From: Welwitschia mirabilis
Lineage: Eukaryota > Gnetophyta > Gnetopsida > Welwitschiales
NCBI GenBank assembly: GCA_051453625.1
Contig: JBOZIK010000001.1
Span: 148,995,089-149,059,088 of the forward strand
Direction: 5' to 3'
DNA: 64,000 nt
Below the pieces are notes generated by a model. The model saw nothing but the letters and a program-made list of their open reading frames with translations. It was not told where the DNA came from and did not search any database. Shown one piece after another: positions 44,171 to 55,910 of the stretch; the stretch's first letter is position 1, and the number at the start of each line of letters is the position of its first letter. A program made the position numbers and the translations under genes.

Positions 44171-46532
44171 CAAAGATATTTAAAAAGATTCAGAATCTAC
44201 CCTTTTACATTGAATTGATGATGTACTTACATCCCCTACTAAAAGTAATCAATTTCTCACATGAAGGTATCTTATTAAAATAAAAAAGAAACAAGAAAAA
44301 TGAATACAATGGTATAGTAACAAGTAAAGGGAAGCGTTCTTGATCTTATCCATAGTTTTAAATTATCTATCTAAGTCATAATGCAACTATGAAAATAAAG
44401 AAACTGCATAACAAAGATGTATAGCTAAAAACAAGGGGATATTCCCATAATTCAAGTGATATATCTAGATCAAAAAGTATAATAAACTAATAAACCCCAA
44501 AATGATTAAAATACTACATGCACAAAAGGAAAAAATAGGTAATTTGTTAATATTTCTTAATGTAAGTAAGGAAAAAATTACAAAGAGGTCTAGTTTAATT
44601 AATGTGATGAAAATTATTAGACCAAGTGGATTTATCCCCTATCTTCTAAAGATCTAAACAAATAAGTGTAAATCAAGTAAGTGGAGTGTTCAAGTCTTTA
44701 ACAAGTTTTAAATGCCTTAGATTAATACCTTCATTAAGAAAAGACACTATGTATAAATATGTAAGCTAAGAAAATCTTGCTAAACCTTCCACCTTAGCTA
44801 TATCTATTCAAAGCATAAAGCTAAATCATAAAATTTCAAGTCAAGTAGATCTCGCTTCACATTGCAACTTGACTTGATGAATGAAAAAGAAAACTATTAA
44901 AATATTAAAATTAAAATAAGGCCTAAAACTTGAAAAATATAAGGAAAATCTTAAAAATATGATTTTTGGGCTAATAACATACAAAAATGCCTAAAACACC
45001 ACAAAAAAATGAAAAATCAATTTAAAAAATACATCTCTAAAGAAAAATGTCTAATGTGTGTAAAAGGCAAGCAATATCTAAGTAATACCTTAGCTAATAA
45101 CACGTGCATGAAATAGGTCTAATGATTAAGAAATAGCTCAAAATAACTACAAACCTATAAAATTGAAAAAAATATAGTAATAGTTGGGTAATGTTACATG
45201 TATGATAAAAAAATCTATGATGAAATTAAATGGTTAATAGCTATGATACTAAAATTCAATATCATTGCATTTGGCTAAAGCTTAAGAATGTAGCTTCTCT
45301 AATGTGCAAATATAAAAGATCAATCCTACCAAAATGTAAGATAAAATGTACTAAACCTAGAAAACCATTACAAAAGAACATCACTAATGAAAAATTCACA
45401 ATTGTATTGATAACAATGGTAAAGCATAAGTCAATAATAATACTACATTAAGAAAAATGAAGGCTATAGGAGTTATTTAATGTAAGGTAGAGAGGGAACC
45501 TGAATTCTACAAAGAAATGCAAGAAGAAATTATTGAAGATGATTACTTTACTTTAGTATTAATCAAGTAGGAAAAAAAAAATCATAGAAGGCTCTTTAAT
45601 GCATTGAGGAAGAATAGAAAATAGGTAGTACATGGGTAGTAGTACAAGTAGTAGTAGGTATATCACATAAATAACTTAGAAATGGAAACTTAACCTAATG
45701 TCTCTTATAAATACTAGCTAAAAGATAGTTAAGTGCTTATCATAGTGGAAAATAACTAAGTGTTTCCTTACTAGAATATTAATTGAATATGTTAACAAGG
45801 ATCTATAAGAGGGGTTTTAAGAAGGTAGGCTTGAAAGTGTCATGCATAAAAGTCTTAAACCTTGCAGTTTTACCTCATAAAATGCATGTAACCAGTTTTC
45901 TTATAAACTAAAACTAAAAGTAACATTTGTATTTTTTCACTGATAGGATTATTTTGAGGCTTCTAAACTATTATGAGTTGTAAGTCGTAGAACTTTTTAT
46001 TAATAGATTATGAAGTAGCTCTAGAGCATGAGTGACTTGATCTGGCCTGTAAAACATTATTTAAAAAAAAAAAAGAACTCTTCTCTATTTAATATTAATA
46101 CTTAACTAGAATAATGTTAATAGATTATGGATATCCTAGACTAGCCACTAATAACACTATAATGGATGAATAGCACATCTTAGAAGAAGTAGTACATCAA
46201 AAGATTAAAGGTGACCATGTGCTAAAGACGTCATAGGACCAGTGGTGACTAGTAATAATAGAAAATAGCACAAAAAAATATAAAGAAATAATTTTTTAAC
46301 ATTTTTACAATCTTTAAAAATAGCCTTTTAAAAGGAAAATTTAAGAAAAAGAAAAATACTTTAAAAATGAAAAAAAAAATATTTTAAAAAATTATTTCTA
46401 GAAAAGAGGAAAAAATGCATAATAGGCTTAATAAGAAGACCTTAGAATATCCAAGAGAATAAGCAAGTGTTGAAGGCCATAAAAATCTTAAAGAAGCTAA
46501 AGATAAGCTAAGAAGCTCCAATAGAAACTTTT
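44171..46532. other. Copia 5' half, no clear genes
   Basis: The copia gag should lie here on the minus strand, but I could not identify a gag core or zinc knuckle. The open plus-strand frame at 45230-45451 has no recognisable domain and is probably chance. The stretch is A-rich on the plus strand, especially 46290-46400. Confidence 0.45.
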
Positions 46533-46550
46533 GAAATCTCTAATACTAGT
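46533..46550 (-). promoter_or_regulatory. Copia primer-binding site (tRNA-iMet type)
   Basis: On the minus strand ACTAGTATTAGAGATTTC directly follows the LTR end and corresponds to the common copia PBS TGGTATCAGAGCC with transition changes. Confidence 0.7.
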
Positions 46551-46983
46551 TGTAAATCATAATTGAGAGAGAATAATTTTCTAAAGTAGAGTCATTTTAT
46601 TATATTATTCATTATAACTTATTAGTATTAAATAAGTAATGTAATCCACCTAACTAGAACTACAAAATGGTAGAAAGCAAAAGAAAACTCAAGTGGATTA
46701 AAGTCTAGATGAATGGTGTGAAGTGAAAAAGAGATAACTTTAAGCAAACTGATAGTGAAAAAAAGACAACATGAGATTATTAAAGAAATGACTCACAATT
46801 AACTAAGATAAAAAGACATAGTTAATGATATCAACACAATTTTAAGTGAATAGTCAATATTTAGTCAACTATTATAATGAGATAAGATGAGAAGAAAATA
46901 AGACAAAGCTAAGTTTTTTAAGGATGAAAATAAAAAATAAAAATTAAAGAACATGACATGTACAGTACCTTGATGGCCTAGTA
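46551..46983 (-). repeat. Copia right LTR (5' LTR)
   Basis: It starts TGTAAATCATAATTG and is collinear with 27708-28137. The end is placed at GGCCTAGTA because CTAAC, the left TSD, follows immediately. The terminal CA has become TA. Confidence 0.65.
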
Positions 46984-46988
46984 CTAAC

Positions 46989-48160
46989 TATATCCCTACA
47001 TATTCCAAAAAATGTGCCTATTCTAACATTTGTCTTCTCCACCTTTATGAACATCATAAGGTACTATTCACTTAAAGAACCATTAGAATCAGATTTAGTA
47101 ATGCATGATTAATAATTCTTATCATTGTTGTTCATGTAATCATAATGTTTCAAATATGAATTATAATATGTACATTATAATAAAGAAGTTTTATACTGAG
47201 AGCTAGATCTTAGATACTCGTATCACAATTCATATTGTAGTAAATCAAAGGAATGATAGATACGTCAAATAAACTAAAAGTAATCTCTTGAGCCAAATTT
47301 AAAGTTCCTATTGATACATTTATTGGTGGTAAAGTAATGCATGTTAGTAACTTAACATGAGACAATAGTTCTTACCTATGCACGCTGTGTTTATAGACGT
47401 GAGGAGTTCAAAGGGTTAAATCAAATTTAATGATGACTAGTATGTAAATTCTTAGATTTCTTATTGAACCATATGCCTTTGTACATATTAAGAATCCTTT
47501 TTATGACTTAAGTTATATTCTATTCCTCTAGGAATCTATTCCTCCTTTTCCTATAAGCCATTACATCTAACTATTTCTTACTACTATTAGACTAGATTAG
47601 TAAGCCCATTTGTTTAAAACTTTATGGGGATTTTACCCCTCACTAATTATTCCCTTAGCATACTTATCTTTGCATTTCATAATCCTTATGATATTGTTAT
47701 CAACTTTTCTTATGACATTTATAATTATCCTGTGCCTTTCTTAACTGAAGATGACATTTATGATCCAAGTGATTTGGATCTCTTTGGTTTTGGTTTCTAA
47801 GAACTAGTGCTTCATCTTTTTCTTAGATGATATTTTGTTTTCACTAAAATCAAAAATATCTATCTTTACTTTAATCAAATTAAACGAAAAAAATAGCTAT
47901 CCTAGCATTTTAAATAATCATATTAATTAAGAATGTATGCCAAAAATTATAAGCTTGATAAAATGATATAATCATATCTTTGTAAATAAAAAAACTAATA
48001 TCTATTGTAATGATAACTTATAAATAAGAAATTACAAAATTATACATAGTAGTGTAACAGATTAAACTAGCACTTTATGTAGTATATTATAAAACACAAT
48101 TAGGATCAAGATATATGAATGATGTGTTATGTCTTTTTCCTTAGAAATTCCATTAGAGTA
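46989..48160. other. Stretch without recognisable genes right of the copia element
   Basis: At 47530-47800 the plus strand has an unusually readable frame with an acidic end (YNYPVPFLTEDDIYDPSDLD, then LFGFGF and stop). It has few stops but no motif I know, and it may be chance or a fragment of a host or element gene. Nothing else is seen. Confidence 0.35.
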
Positions 48161-48169
48161 ACATAAGAA

Positions 48170-48680
48170 TGTCCAAGAATTTAGTAGTAAGCTATTTTTC
48201 AATGTCTTTAACCATTTTTCTTAATTGAAAATGCTCTTGAACATGGAAAGATAGACTTGATGAACATTTGTAACATTAATACCAAGTAATCTATTTATAA
48301 ACTCTGAAGTTATGCAGATAATTTATTTATGTACTTAAGTTAAGAAGGTTCCTTCATCATCACTAATATGAGGAATATTAAAGTAAAACTCCTTAATCAT
48401 TTGATTTAGTATATCTTATAAGTGATCAACCAACTTTTTCCATTCAAGATCCTTAAAAATATAACTAATATAAGTTGTTTTATTGGGTTTAAACCCCATG
48501 TGCTTTTTGTGGTAATATTAACATTCCAATTAGTATACCTCTCACTTAGATATGAATTCATAAATATAGGCTTATAGTTATTTTTTAGCCACTTATTTAA
48601 TCTTACTAGTTCTTGAATCCTTTCTAAGACAAGTTATGCCTTTTTCCCAAACCATTTTAAAAATACTAAAGAAAATTTAA
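48170..48680 (-). pseudogene. Decayed Athila ORF2-type fragment (plant transposon-protein domain)
   Basis: The minus strand reads YISYIFKDLEWKKLVDHL, then DILNQMIKEFYFNIPHIS, then ICITSEFINRLLGINVTN. This corresponds to the start of the 'putative plant transposon protein' domain: a 'GW..L' block, then 'P.LV+EFYAN', then 'V+...I.FS...IN.LLGL'. Similar wording (HYFGDFVSWIKSKFYQ) is found in T1's ORF2. It lies downstream, in minus-strand sense, of Athila gag and protease at 50.8-53.0 kb, with pol missing or replaced by a copia piece. The function of this domain is unknown. Confidence 0.6.
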
Positions 48681-49214
48681 GAATGACATAAAATCTATAA
48701 CCCAAAAAATAACACTAAAGTATTTTTAGAGAGTAAATGCCTTTAATTTAATTAAGAGATCTCTTAGAGTAATGAAGCTTTTATATTATAGAGTAAGAGA
48801 TCCTATAATGGAATAAATGTTACATGTAGGGATTAAAATTATTATCTTAAAAATGATTTTGTATTTTAAAATATTTATAACCTTAACTTTTTTATGTTTC
48901 TTAATCGAATTTGTAAACTTCTTTGGTACTGAAGACATCTAAAATGTGTAAAACAGACATTTATTTTATAGGAATCATTTATTCTAAATTAAAATTAGAA
49001 AAACACAACTATAATAATAGACATATGTGAACTTAAAATAATTCTTTTACATATGAATACACCTACTTAATGCATGCATAGAAAATGCTAAAAGATGAAT
49101 ATCTAATCATCACAAAACATGTTAACTATAAAATGATCTATAAATGAAGATTAAGTAGTAGACATCTATTACAACTTGAGACATATAATTCATGTAAAAA
49201 ATCTAAATTATCGA
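48681..49214. other. No feature seen
   Basis: AT-rich DNA without a readable frame or repeat that I can name. Confidence 0.4.
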
Positions 49215-49242
49215 ATATATATATATATATAGATATAAATAT

Positions 49243-49302
<60 letters not shown>
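49215..49302 (+). repeat. Compound microsatellite (TA)n then (GA)n
   Basis: About eight TA units (49215-49230), a short interruption, then about 30 AG units (49243-49302) with one interruption (GAAAGAG at 49259-49265). The long clean array suggests recent slippage, in contrast to the old elements around it. The minus-strand Leu/Ser-repeat frame across it is not a gene. Confidence 0.95.
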
Positions 49303-49303
<1 letters not shown>

Positions 49304-50560
49304 ACATAAAAAATTTTAAAATATAAGATACATAATAAGCCTGTCACTAATGCATGGTAACTATAAATAAATAAGGATTGATATATTAAACCATTAGTGA
49401 TGATAGAAAGATACATACCTCTGAATTACATAATTAAAATGGAATTATTCCCTAATTCTTTGTACTTGTTTAACTCCTCTTACATAGCTAACAACTAGTA
49501 TTTATCATCCTTAACATTTATGAGACTTTTAGGCTTCATTTCAAATATGTACTTAAGAAGTCCATAAAATTCTTGCAATAATTTTCTTGTTTTAATCCCA
49601 CTATATGAGATTTTGGTTATGTTTTAATTCTTAGAAGTTTTAGTATGCTTGATTTATTACCATCATCTATGTTATTATTAAAATACAATGGTTTTACTTT
49701 TAATTTGCATTGATTCTATTTAGTACTATCCTCATCATACTGCACATAAGAAGAATTTTTTATATGAGCATAATCAATCTTTATATTTATTTTTTTGATA
49801 TTATTAATGTTTATTTTTTGAAAACTCTATAATCTGTACTAATCATAAAATATTCAATAAAAATACTTTTAGCATCCTATGAATTAAAATTTTTAAGATG
49901 GATCATTTCATTTAAAATATAATATTTAGATCCAAAAACTAAAGATAACATACTATGGGTTTCTAAACACATCATATCTTATGTATAGTCTTCATTGTAA
50001 ACTATATCACCAAATGTGATTTAAAACATAGTAGATAATATTTATAGATTTAGCCTAAAAGTGACAACATATCTTTTAATTAAGTGACATCTTTACACTT
50101 ATTTTATTCATCTATTTATTTTATTTACTTCATTGCTTTGTTTTGTTATAATATACTTAGAGTAGAATATTAATGATGTGTTTTATGTGAATCATAAAAT
50201 TTTTTAAAATGTAAATTTTAAAATTCTTTATTATTATTAATTTGAATGAATTTGATGTAACATCCTTTTTTATTTTGTAACCTACTCTAAAACTTAGTAA
50301 AATGATTAAAATATTCACTCTTATATGTAATGAAGGATATCCATGCTAAGTAAGAGTAATCATCAACAATGGTAAAATATTATTTTTTTCTTTCTAAGAC
50401 TTTTAGTTTGGAATGACTCATCTGTGTCGATATGTAGCATATTTAAGGAACAAGAAGTCGATATTGACTTTTTTAATTAAAATATACCTTTGTTTACTTT
50501 TATTTTTTATGGTCATTACAAATTATCTAATAACGTTATTGAGTTTAATAATACTTTTTA
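49303..50560 (-). pseudogene. Copia integrase fragment (second copia element)
   Basis: Minus-strand landmarks in order are STSCSLNMLHIDTDESF and TKSLRKKKIIFYHC (compare 'H-x-D-L-F-G-P-...-S-L-G-G-K-x-Y'), then QNKKGCYIKFIQINNNKEF with NLHFKKFYDSH (the '(R/K)-S-D-x-G-x-E-F' region, with the catalytic Asp as Asn), then FGSKYYILNEMIHLKNF and AKSIFIEYFMISTDYRVF (the 'K-F-x-x-K-x-x-x-G-(I/V)-F-(L/V)-G-Y' end). The wording is that of Tork/SIRE-type copia integrase and differs from the copia at 42 kb. No RT follows downstream, as the stretch to 49303 is unreadable. It lies between Athila protease and ORF2 pieces. Confidence 0.75.
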
Positions 50561-50739
50561 TAAGATAATTTAATGAGAAGGTTTTTATTAGCTTCATGTT
50601 TAAATGTTTAATATTTTGTATACCAAATACTTTCATCACTTATATTACTCATAATTTTACATATTGGACTTATTTCTTATTAATAAATTTCACTTCTTCA
50701 TCCTCATGATTAGAACTATTTATTTCTATTCGATTATTA

Positions 50740-51310
50740 TGCAAAGTTAATTCTTGTAGCAATCTTAATCTCTTTTTAACTAGGTAATGTTGTACAAATA
50801 AAGTTGGTTAAGATCTTTTTTATAAGTTTTCTTCATCATTCATATCTTTATTCATAGCATTAAAAACTCTAATAGTATACTTCTTATTATCAATGTGACA
50901 TTTTATTAATCTAGTTCATCAGTTTATGATGTAACGAATAATTGTACATAAAGCTCTTCCTAAAAGTAATGGATAACTTCCATCACATTGTACTTCAATT
51001 ATAACCACATCTATTGCATAGAACGCTTATTCTATTTGTATGACTAAGTTTTTAATAATTCATATGTGTTTTTTAGTTAATATATTAACTAATTCTAAGG
51101 TGATTTGTATAGGTTCAACTCTTTCTTCTAACCCAAGTCTTTTACCTATGTGAAAAGGCATGATGTTTACACTTGCTTTTATGTTAATTAAAGCTTTTCT
51201 AATTTTTCCCTGTAAAGTAATACTTACTATTGTTGCCCTATGATCTTTAAATTTAGGAGATTTTTATATGACTAAGTTGGATATAGATTGTGTAAGGAAG
51301 GCTCTACTAG
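50740..51310 (-). pseudogene. Decayed Athila-like protease
   Basis: Minus-strand translation shows KALINIKASVNIMPFHIG at about 51190-51150, keeping the Ala-Ser-Val-Asn-Ile-Met-Pro context with Asn in place of the catalytic Asp. It continues GLEERVEPIQITLELVN, then EQAFYAIDVVIIEVQCDGSY and GRALCTIIRYIIN. The order equals that at 12300-12990. RT is missing downstream and the copia integrase fragment begins about 200 bp later. Confidence 0.75.
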
Positions 51311-51319
51311 GGATATTAT

Positions 51320-52990
51320 GTTTTTGTTTCTTCTAACTAGGTTTTTCTAGAACTTAGCATACCTAGGCTTTTCTTGCAAGAGTTTCCAAAAGGTTAAGAT
51401 AAAACTAACATCTTGCATTAAAGATTTTAAAAATTTACTAAAAGCAAGGCTGATGTTTGATCTATCAACTCAAATGGTAGCTTATCTTATCCTTTTGGTA
51501 TTTCATGAAGGATCATCTAAAGTTGAAGGAAAATTATATGTTTCTAAGATTTCTATATCATCCTCTTCCTTAACTTCTTTATTATGTTTTAAAGTTGGAG
51601 TCTCATGGATAGGTAGTATTGTATCAATTCTTTTACAATCTATTTTTATCTCATTTGGGTTTGAAAAAGTTTTGGTTCCAAGAGATTATTATGCTTTTTG
51701 AATGGATAACATTGTCTGTTGAAATACATTAAGTAAATTTTTAATGTTTTTACTTTGGATTTTATAGTTATATTAGTCCTTTATTGCATTTTCCTCATCT
51801 CTTCCATTGTTTTTATAATTAGATCATCTTAATTTTAAAAATTTAAGGAGCTTGATTGGAATTTATTTGGTTGGAAGTTTAAATTATTTTGTTGAAAGTT
51901 TAAGTTCTTAAACCTATTCTCAAAAGGTTTTCAATTTGATTGCCTACTTATTTCTTATTGATATTGCATTTGATTTTGAAAATTGAAGGGCCTTTGGTTA
52001 AATGTAGATACTTATTCAAACATTTTGTCTTTATATGTTGGCAAGGACATTCATTTATTGTATAAGAGTTATATTTACATATATTACATGTTGATGTTAT
52101 GTTCTTTTCATTTTTTACTTTTTCATATAAAATTATTTGAGTGTATTTTTCTAAAGATATAGTGAACTTCTTGATTACATTTGTTGAATCATATTAAACT
52201 TCCTTCTTATTATGTTTTACTTTTTTTTAAGTCCTTTATAATTTGACCTATAGTTTGATTGTATTTAAAAGTCAGTTTAGGCTAAGTTTGACTTATTTTA
52301 ACTAGATCTTATAATAACTTTTATTCATTATCTAAATCTAATTTCATCAAGTTACCATCATAAAAAATGTTTGTAAGTTATTTGATTTCATTATTCAATC
52401 CAATATAAAAATAATCTATTAATTGTTCTTTAGGAAATTCATCCATAGGATTGGAATGAGTAGCTATTATAAAACATTCATATGTTGTAGCATAATCTTC
52501 ATTAGGTTATTGTTGAAAGTTTATGATTTTTTTCCTTCTTTTTTTGATTGTACCCTTACTCATGAATCTTTTGATAAAGGTATTTTATACTTTACTTGAA
52601 GTTTAAAGACCTTTATGAGGTATGGTTTTAAGAAAAAGTTTTTTTCCTTTTCTAAGTATGATAGAAAAGATGATCATGTAAGTTCAAAAACTAATTCATT
52701 TTTTTTCATTTCTTAAAGTGAGCAAAAGTTATTTTGTATTAGTAAGATGTTGAAATAGATATTTAATAGGTTTTTCTAAAAATGTTTAATAATAATTTAA
52801 GTTTTCAATTATACATCATTACTAGGATGTAAGTCAAAAGGATTTTGGATTTTTTTTTTCTATTGACAATTAAATCCCTATGTGGAACATTTATGTTTAC
52901 ATTTGAATTTTCATTAAATGTTCTTATTATGACTAGAATGTTAGATGATGTTACTTATTATTTTTTTTTTACATTGAAGTCAACATAGAT
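51320..52990 (-). pseudogene. Decayed Athila-like gag
   Basis: Read from about 52930 down: a capsid core with KGKKLFLKTIPHKGL, then NTFIKRFMSKGTIKKRRKK, then NEDYATTYECFIIATHSNPM and DYFYIGLNN, then LMKLDLDNE; next the SQTWPKL-type segment and a decayed zinc-knuckle region at about 52130-52050; then an Asn/Phe/Gln-rich tail (RFKNLNFQQNNLNFQPNKFQ) and the Asp/Glu-rich linker before protease. The open plus-strand frame at 51453-51701 is antisense to that linker. Gag wording is close to the gags at 34.2 and 55 kb, so it is the same family. Confidence 0.8.
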
Positions 52991-53170
52991 GACCAAAAAT
53001 GATTTTCTTCTATGATATTTATTTCTTTTGAAAAAATAAATTCTAAAATAATAAAAGCTAAAAAATATTTTTATTCAATTCTTGGAATTCTTTGCATACT
53101 TAAGGTGTGCATACCTAGATTAAGTTTAATGTCAATCAAGCATTTTATAATGTATTTCTGAATTAATATT
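52991..53170 (-). other. Start of the leader of the minus-strand Athila-like element
   Basis: Short phrases (ATACCTAGATTAAGTTT, GTCAATCAAGC) match the T1 leaders at 14820-14850 and 21545-21575. The leader is interrupted at 53171 by a plus-strand LTR, and its own PBS and LTR were not found. Confidence 0.6.
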
Positions 53171-54286
53171 TGCTCCCTAATGCAGTAACAATTTGTATAT
53201 ATTTCGTGGGATTTTATGAGCTATTTCACAGAACATTTATATAGGTTTAGATTCAATTCTAAGAATTTTGGAGAATTGATGAAAGATCTTAGAGATATGT
53301 AATTTTGGATATGATTTAAGGAATTTACGGCACATTCTAATATAAATAGCTTTGAAGGAAGATTATTGATAAAAAAGGCTAGCTTCTTCTCTCTTAGATA
53401 AATAAAGAAGATTGTCCTCCCCTATGTCATTGTCAACACAAGTAGAATGATGACATATTACATATGCCACATTGGATGCTAACATGGACTAAAGCTAGCA
53501 TGAAGACTATCAGTCCCTATATCATCTAGACAATATGCAAGAAAATCATTGTAATATTTTGATCCATCATCCACTTAACCATCCCATGATAGCTAGAATG
53601 ACACTGTAACTGATAGCTGAACTTTATCCATTTCATCTATTTTTTTTCTGTAATGAAGCACATTTTGTTGTTTCCTTTATGTGTTAGTTTTTATTTGTAA
53701 TCCTATAAATAAGACCCCCTATTTAACTCTCCTCTCCATCTTTGATGCATCAAAATTTATCGTGATAGGATATTGAAGGATGGAAGATCCATCATAAGAG
53801 TTGAAAAAGATGTTCCTTTGATGAATGGATATGAATCCTCCATTGAGGTTAGCTATTTTGTAACCTAGATGCTTTATCCATTTAGTATAAAACTCTATTT
53901 GTATTTATGCATTTAGTTCTATTATATTTCCCTTATAGTTTATGTTCCCCTTAATTTGGTGATAGTTTCATTAGTGATATAGGTCATAAGGGTAGCCTTT
54001 GTTAAAGCTAAAGAAAGTAGTTTAAATTTATTTTGCATTGCATTTAGATTTACTTGCATTCATGTTTGCATTGCATCTTTATTTTCTAAATTATTTTTAA
54101 AATTTAATTATAATATTCTTTTTATAAATCAATCCTCATTCTTCTCTCATAAGTCTTTAGTGGATTATGACATTCAGGTTAACTCCCATTTATATTAATG
54201 TTTTGTATTATGCAGATATCTATTTTTAGTTGTGAATAACAGGATCTTCATAAGCATAATCATTTATACAAATACACACTACAACA
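53171..54286 (+). repeat. 5' LTR of the 53-kb Athila-like element
   Basis: It starts TGCTCCCTAATGCAGTAAC, followed by the family phrase TCGTGGGATTTTATGAGC, and ends ACAAATACACACTACAACA. GGATTATGACATTCAGG at about 54173 is a family landmark. Motif units lie at about 53424, 53520 and 53570. Confidence 0.85.
53704..53711 (+). promoter_or_regulatory. TATA box in the 53-kb LTR
   Basis: TATAAATA in the context CCTATAAATAAGACCCCC, with a T/C-rich stretch after it, at the same relative place as 32817-32824 and 25010-25017. It is the likely promoter of the element RNA. Confidence 0.7.
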
Positions 54287-54308
54287 TCTTGACACCATTG
54301 CCAAGAAA
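54287..54308 (+). promoter_or_regulatory. Primer-binding site (tRNA-Asp type)
   Basis: TCTTGACACCATTGCCAAGA follows the LTR at once and fits TTGGCGCCGTTGCCGGGGA apart from G-to-A and C-to-T changes. Confidence 0.85.
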
Positions 54309-54690
54309 TATTACTGATAAGTATAAGGATTATTATCATTTAGATGAGTACATTGGATTTCCATTTGGTTATTTATTTGTAGTGACATTATATTTTAATT
54401 AGAAAATATAGTTTTTTCTGTTTGCAGTTTTTCAGCTTTAGTTTTATTATTAAAATAATCATCATCCCCTTTATCATTCCTATGATAGGCTGTGATAATA
54501 ATCAATTTATCTCATCTTTTGTGTCATCCACATAACCAAAAAATAACAGTATGTGTATTTTTCTAGTTTTTGGGTTTTATTCTACTATACTTCTATTTTC
54601 TACTTTCTATGTTTATTCTTCCTTCTATGGTTCCCATGATAGTCAAGATGATGGTTGGTTACTTTTTATTTTATTTCTATTAATTTATAT
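54309..54690 (+). other. Leader with palindrome motif units
   Basis: Units lie at about 54466 (TCATCCCCTTTATCATTCC, then GATAATAAT), 54523 (GTCATCCACATAAC) and 54630 (GGTTCCCATGATAGTC, then GATGATGG). The open frame starting at 54551 crosses leader and gag start; its upstream half is hydrophobic and not gag-like. Confidence 0.55.
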
Positions 54691-55910
54691 TTATAGGATG
54701 GAATGTTGTGGTATGGTTGATTCAGGAAAGAAATATCAGAGAGAAAGGATATTAATAGAGGAAAATATTAGAGAAGGACTAGTAGATTTTGAAATCAAAT
54801 TAGAAAAACAATCTCTAGGTGCATATACTATTCCTTCTAAATTTATTTTTTCTAAATGATATTCTCTTAAAGAAAATATTATAGAAAAAATTTACAAGAA
54901 GAGATTTATTTCACAATGTTAAGTGTTGTCTAAAGAAAAAAGTAAGTTATAGGGCCTTCAACACTTGGTGATAATGCAAACATTACCCTAAAGGAATTAT
55001 TATTAAATAGAAAAAGAGAAATTCAAACTCCTTTCAATTTACTCCCAGGAGATGATGTTGAGTTAAAAAACCTAAATGCTTATCCAATCTTTAGTGATGA
55101 ATATGATGAGAATCCTCTTCAATAGATTGCAGACATAGAACAATTAATTCTTACCTCCAAAAATGGAAAAAAGACAATTAGTAATAGAACATACATGATA
55201 ATCTTTCCCATGAAATTGAAGCAAAAAACTAAAAATTGATTAAAAACTATATCCCATAAAAGTTTAAAGTCTTATAATCAAGTTTAGGAAGTCTTCATTA
55301 AAAGGTTCATAAGTGAAGAAATCATTAGAAAAATAAAAAAGAAAGTAATAAACTTTCAATGACAACCAAATGATGATTATACTTCTATATATAAATAGTT
55401 CTTTATAGCAACCCACTCTAATCTAGTAGATGCTTTCAAATGAGAAGAATTAGTTAACTACTTTTATAGTGGGCTAGAACACCATATAAAGCAACTTGTA
55501 AAATTCATTTGTGATGGAAATCTTATGAATCTCATGTTAGAAAAATGCTTGGAAAACATTAGAAGAACTTGTAAAGGTAAGTCAAACTTGGTCAACATCA
55601 AAAGATAACCACATTGTAGGAGAAATTCTCAAAGACTTAAAATAATTTAAATAAGAGAAATAGATAGAAGACAACCCTATGAAACTAATTAAATATTTTA
55701 CAACAACTCTAGAGAAATATACTAAAATGATTTTAGATGTCAAATCAATAACTGAGAAAAATGTTATTCCAACATGTGACTTATGTGAGGATAATTATCA
55801 CATTACCAAGGATTATCCACTATTTCCAACATACAAAAAGAAAATACATGAAGAAGTTTGTGCTTTTAATGGAATATTTTCAAACTTTAAAAATTAAAAT
55901 TAGGCACAAC
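54691..55910 (+). pseudogene. Decayed gag of the 53-kb element
   Basis: The N-terminus (GKKYQRERILIEENIREG) matches the gag start at 34150. It is followed by NVTLKELLLNRKREIQTPFN, then LPGDDVELKNLNAYP, then YDENPLQ, then LKTISHKSLKSYNQV and EVFIKRFISEEIIRKIKKKV (capsid core), then NYFYSGLEHHIKQL. The open end, 55679-55897, holds TLEKYTKMILDVKSI and the zinc knuckle CDLCEDNYHITKDYPL, which keeps C, C and H but has Tyr for the last Cys. Few stops interrupt it. Its open 5' part extends upstream into the leader and is not gag-like there. Confidence 0.88.

Larger units (their letters stand above)
27708..46983 (-). mobile_element. Ty1/copia element split by nested insertions
   Basis: Two LTRs of about 430 bp (27708-28137 and 46551-46983) flank minus-strand copia pol: integrase at about 42 kb, RT at 41.5-40.7 kb, RNase H at 40.65-40.09 kb. 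The end of RNase H continues at 28569-28522 on the far side of T2. Removing T2 (28570-40086) and one copy of its TSD joins the frame without a shift. A tRNA-iMet-like PBS lies at 46533-46550 and CTAAC flanks both ends. Without T2 the element is about 7.75 kb, longer than most copia elements, so the 43-46 kb part probably holds further foreign DNA, including a gypsy-like RT piece. Confidence 0.78.

Noticed and set aside
49138-49416. Leu/Ser-repeat protein
   Set aside because: Translation of the GA microsatellite.
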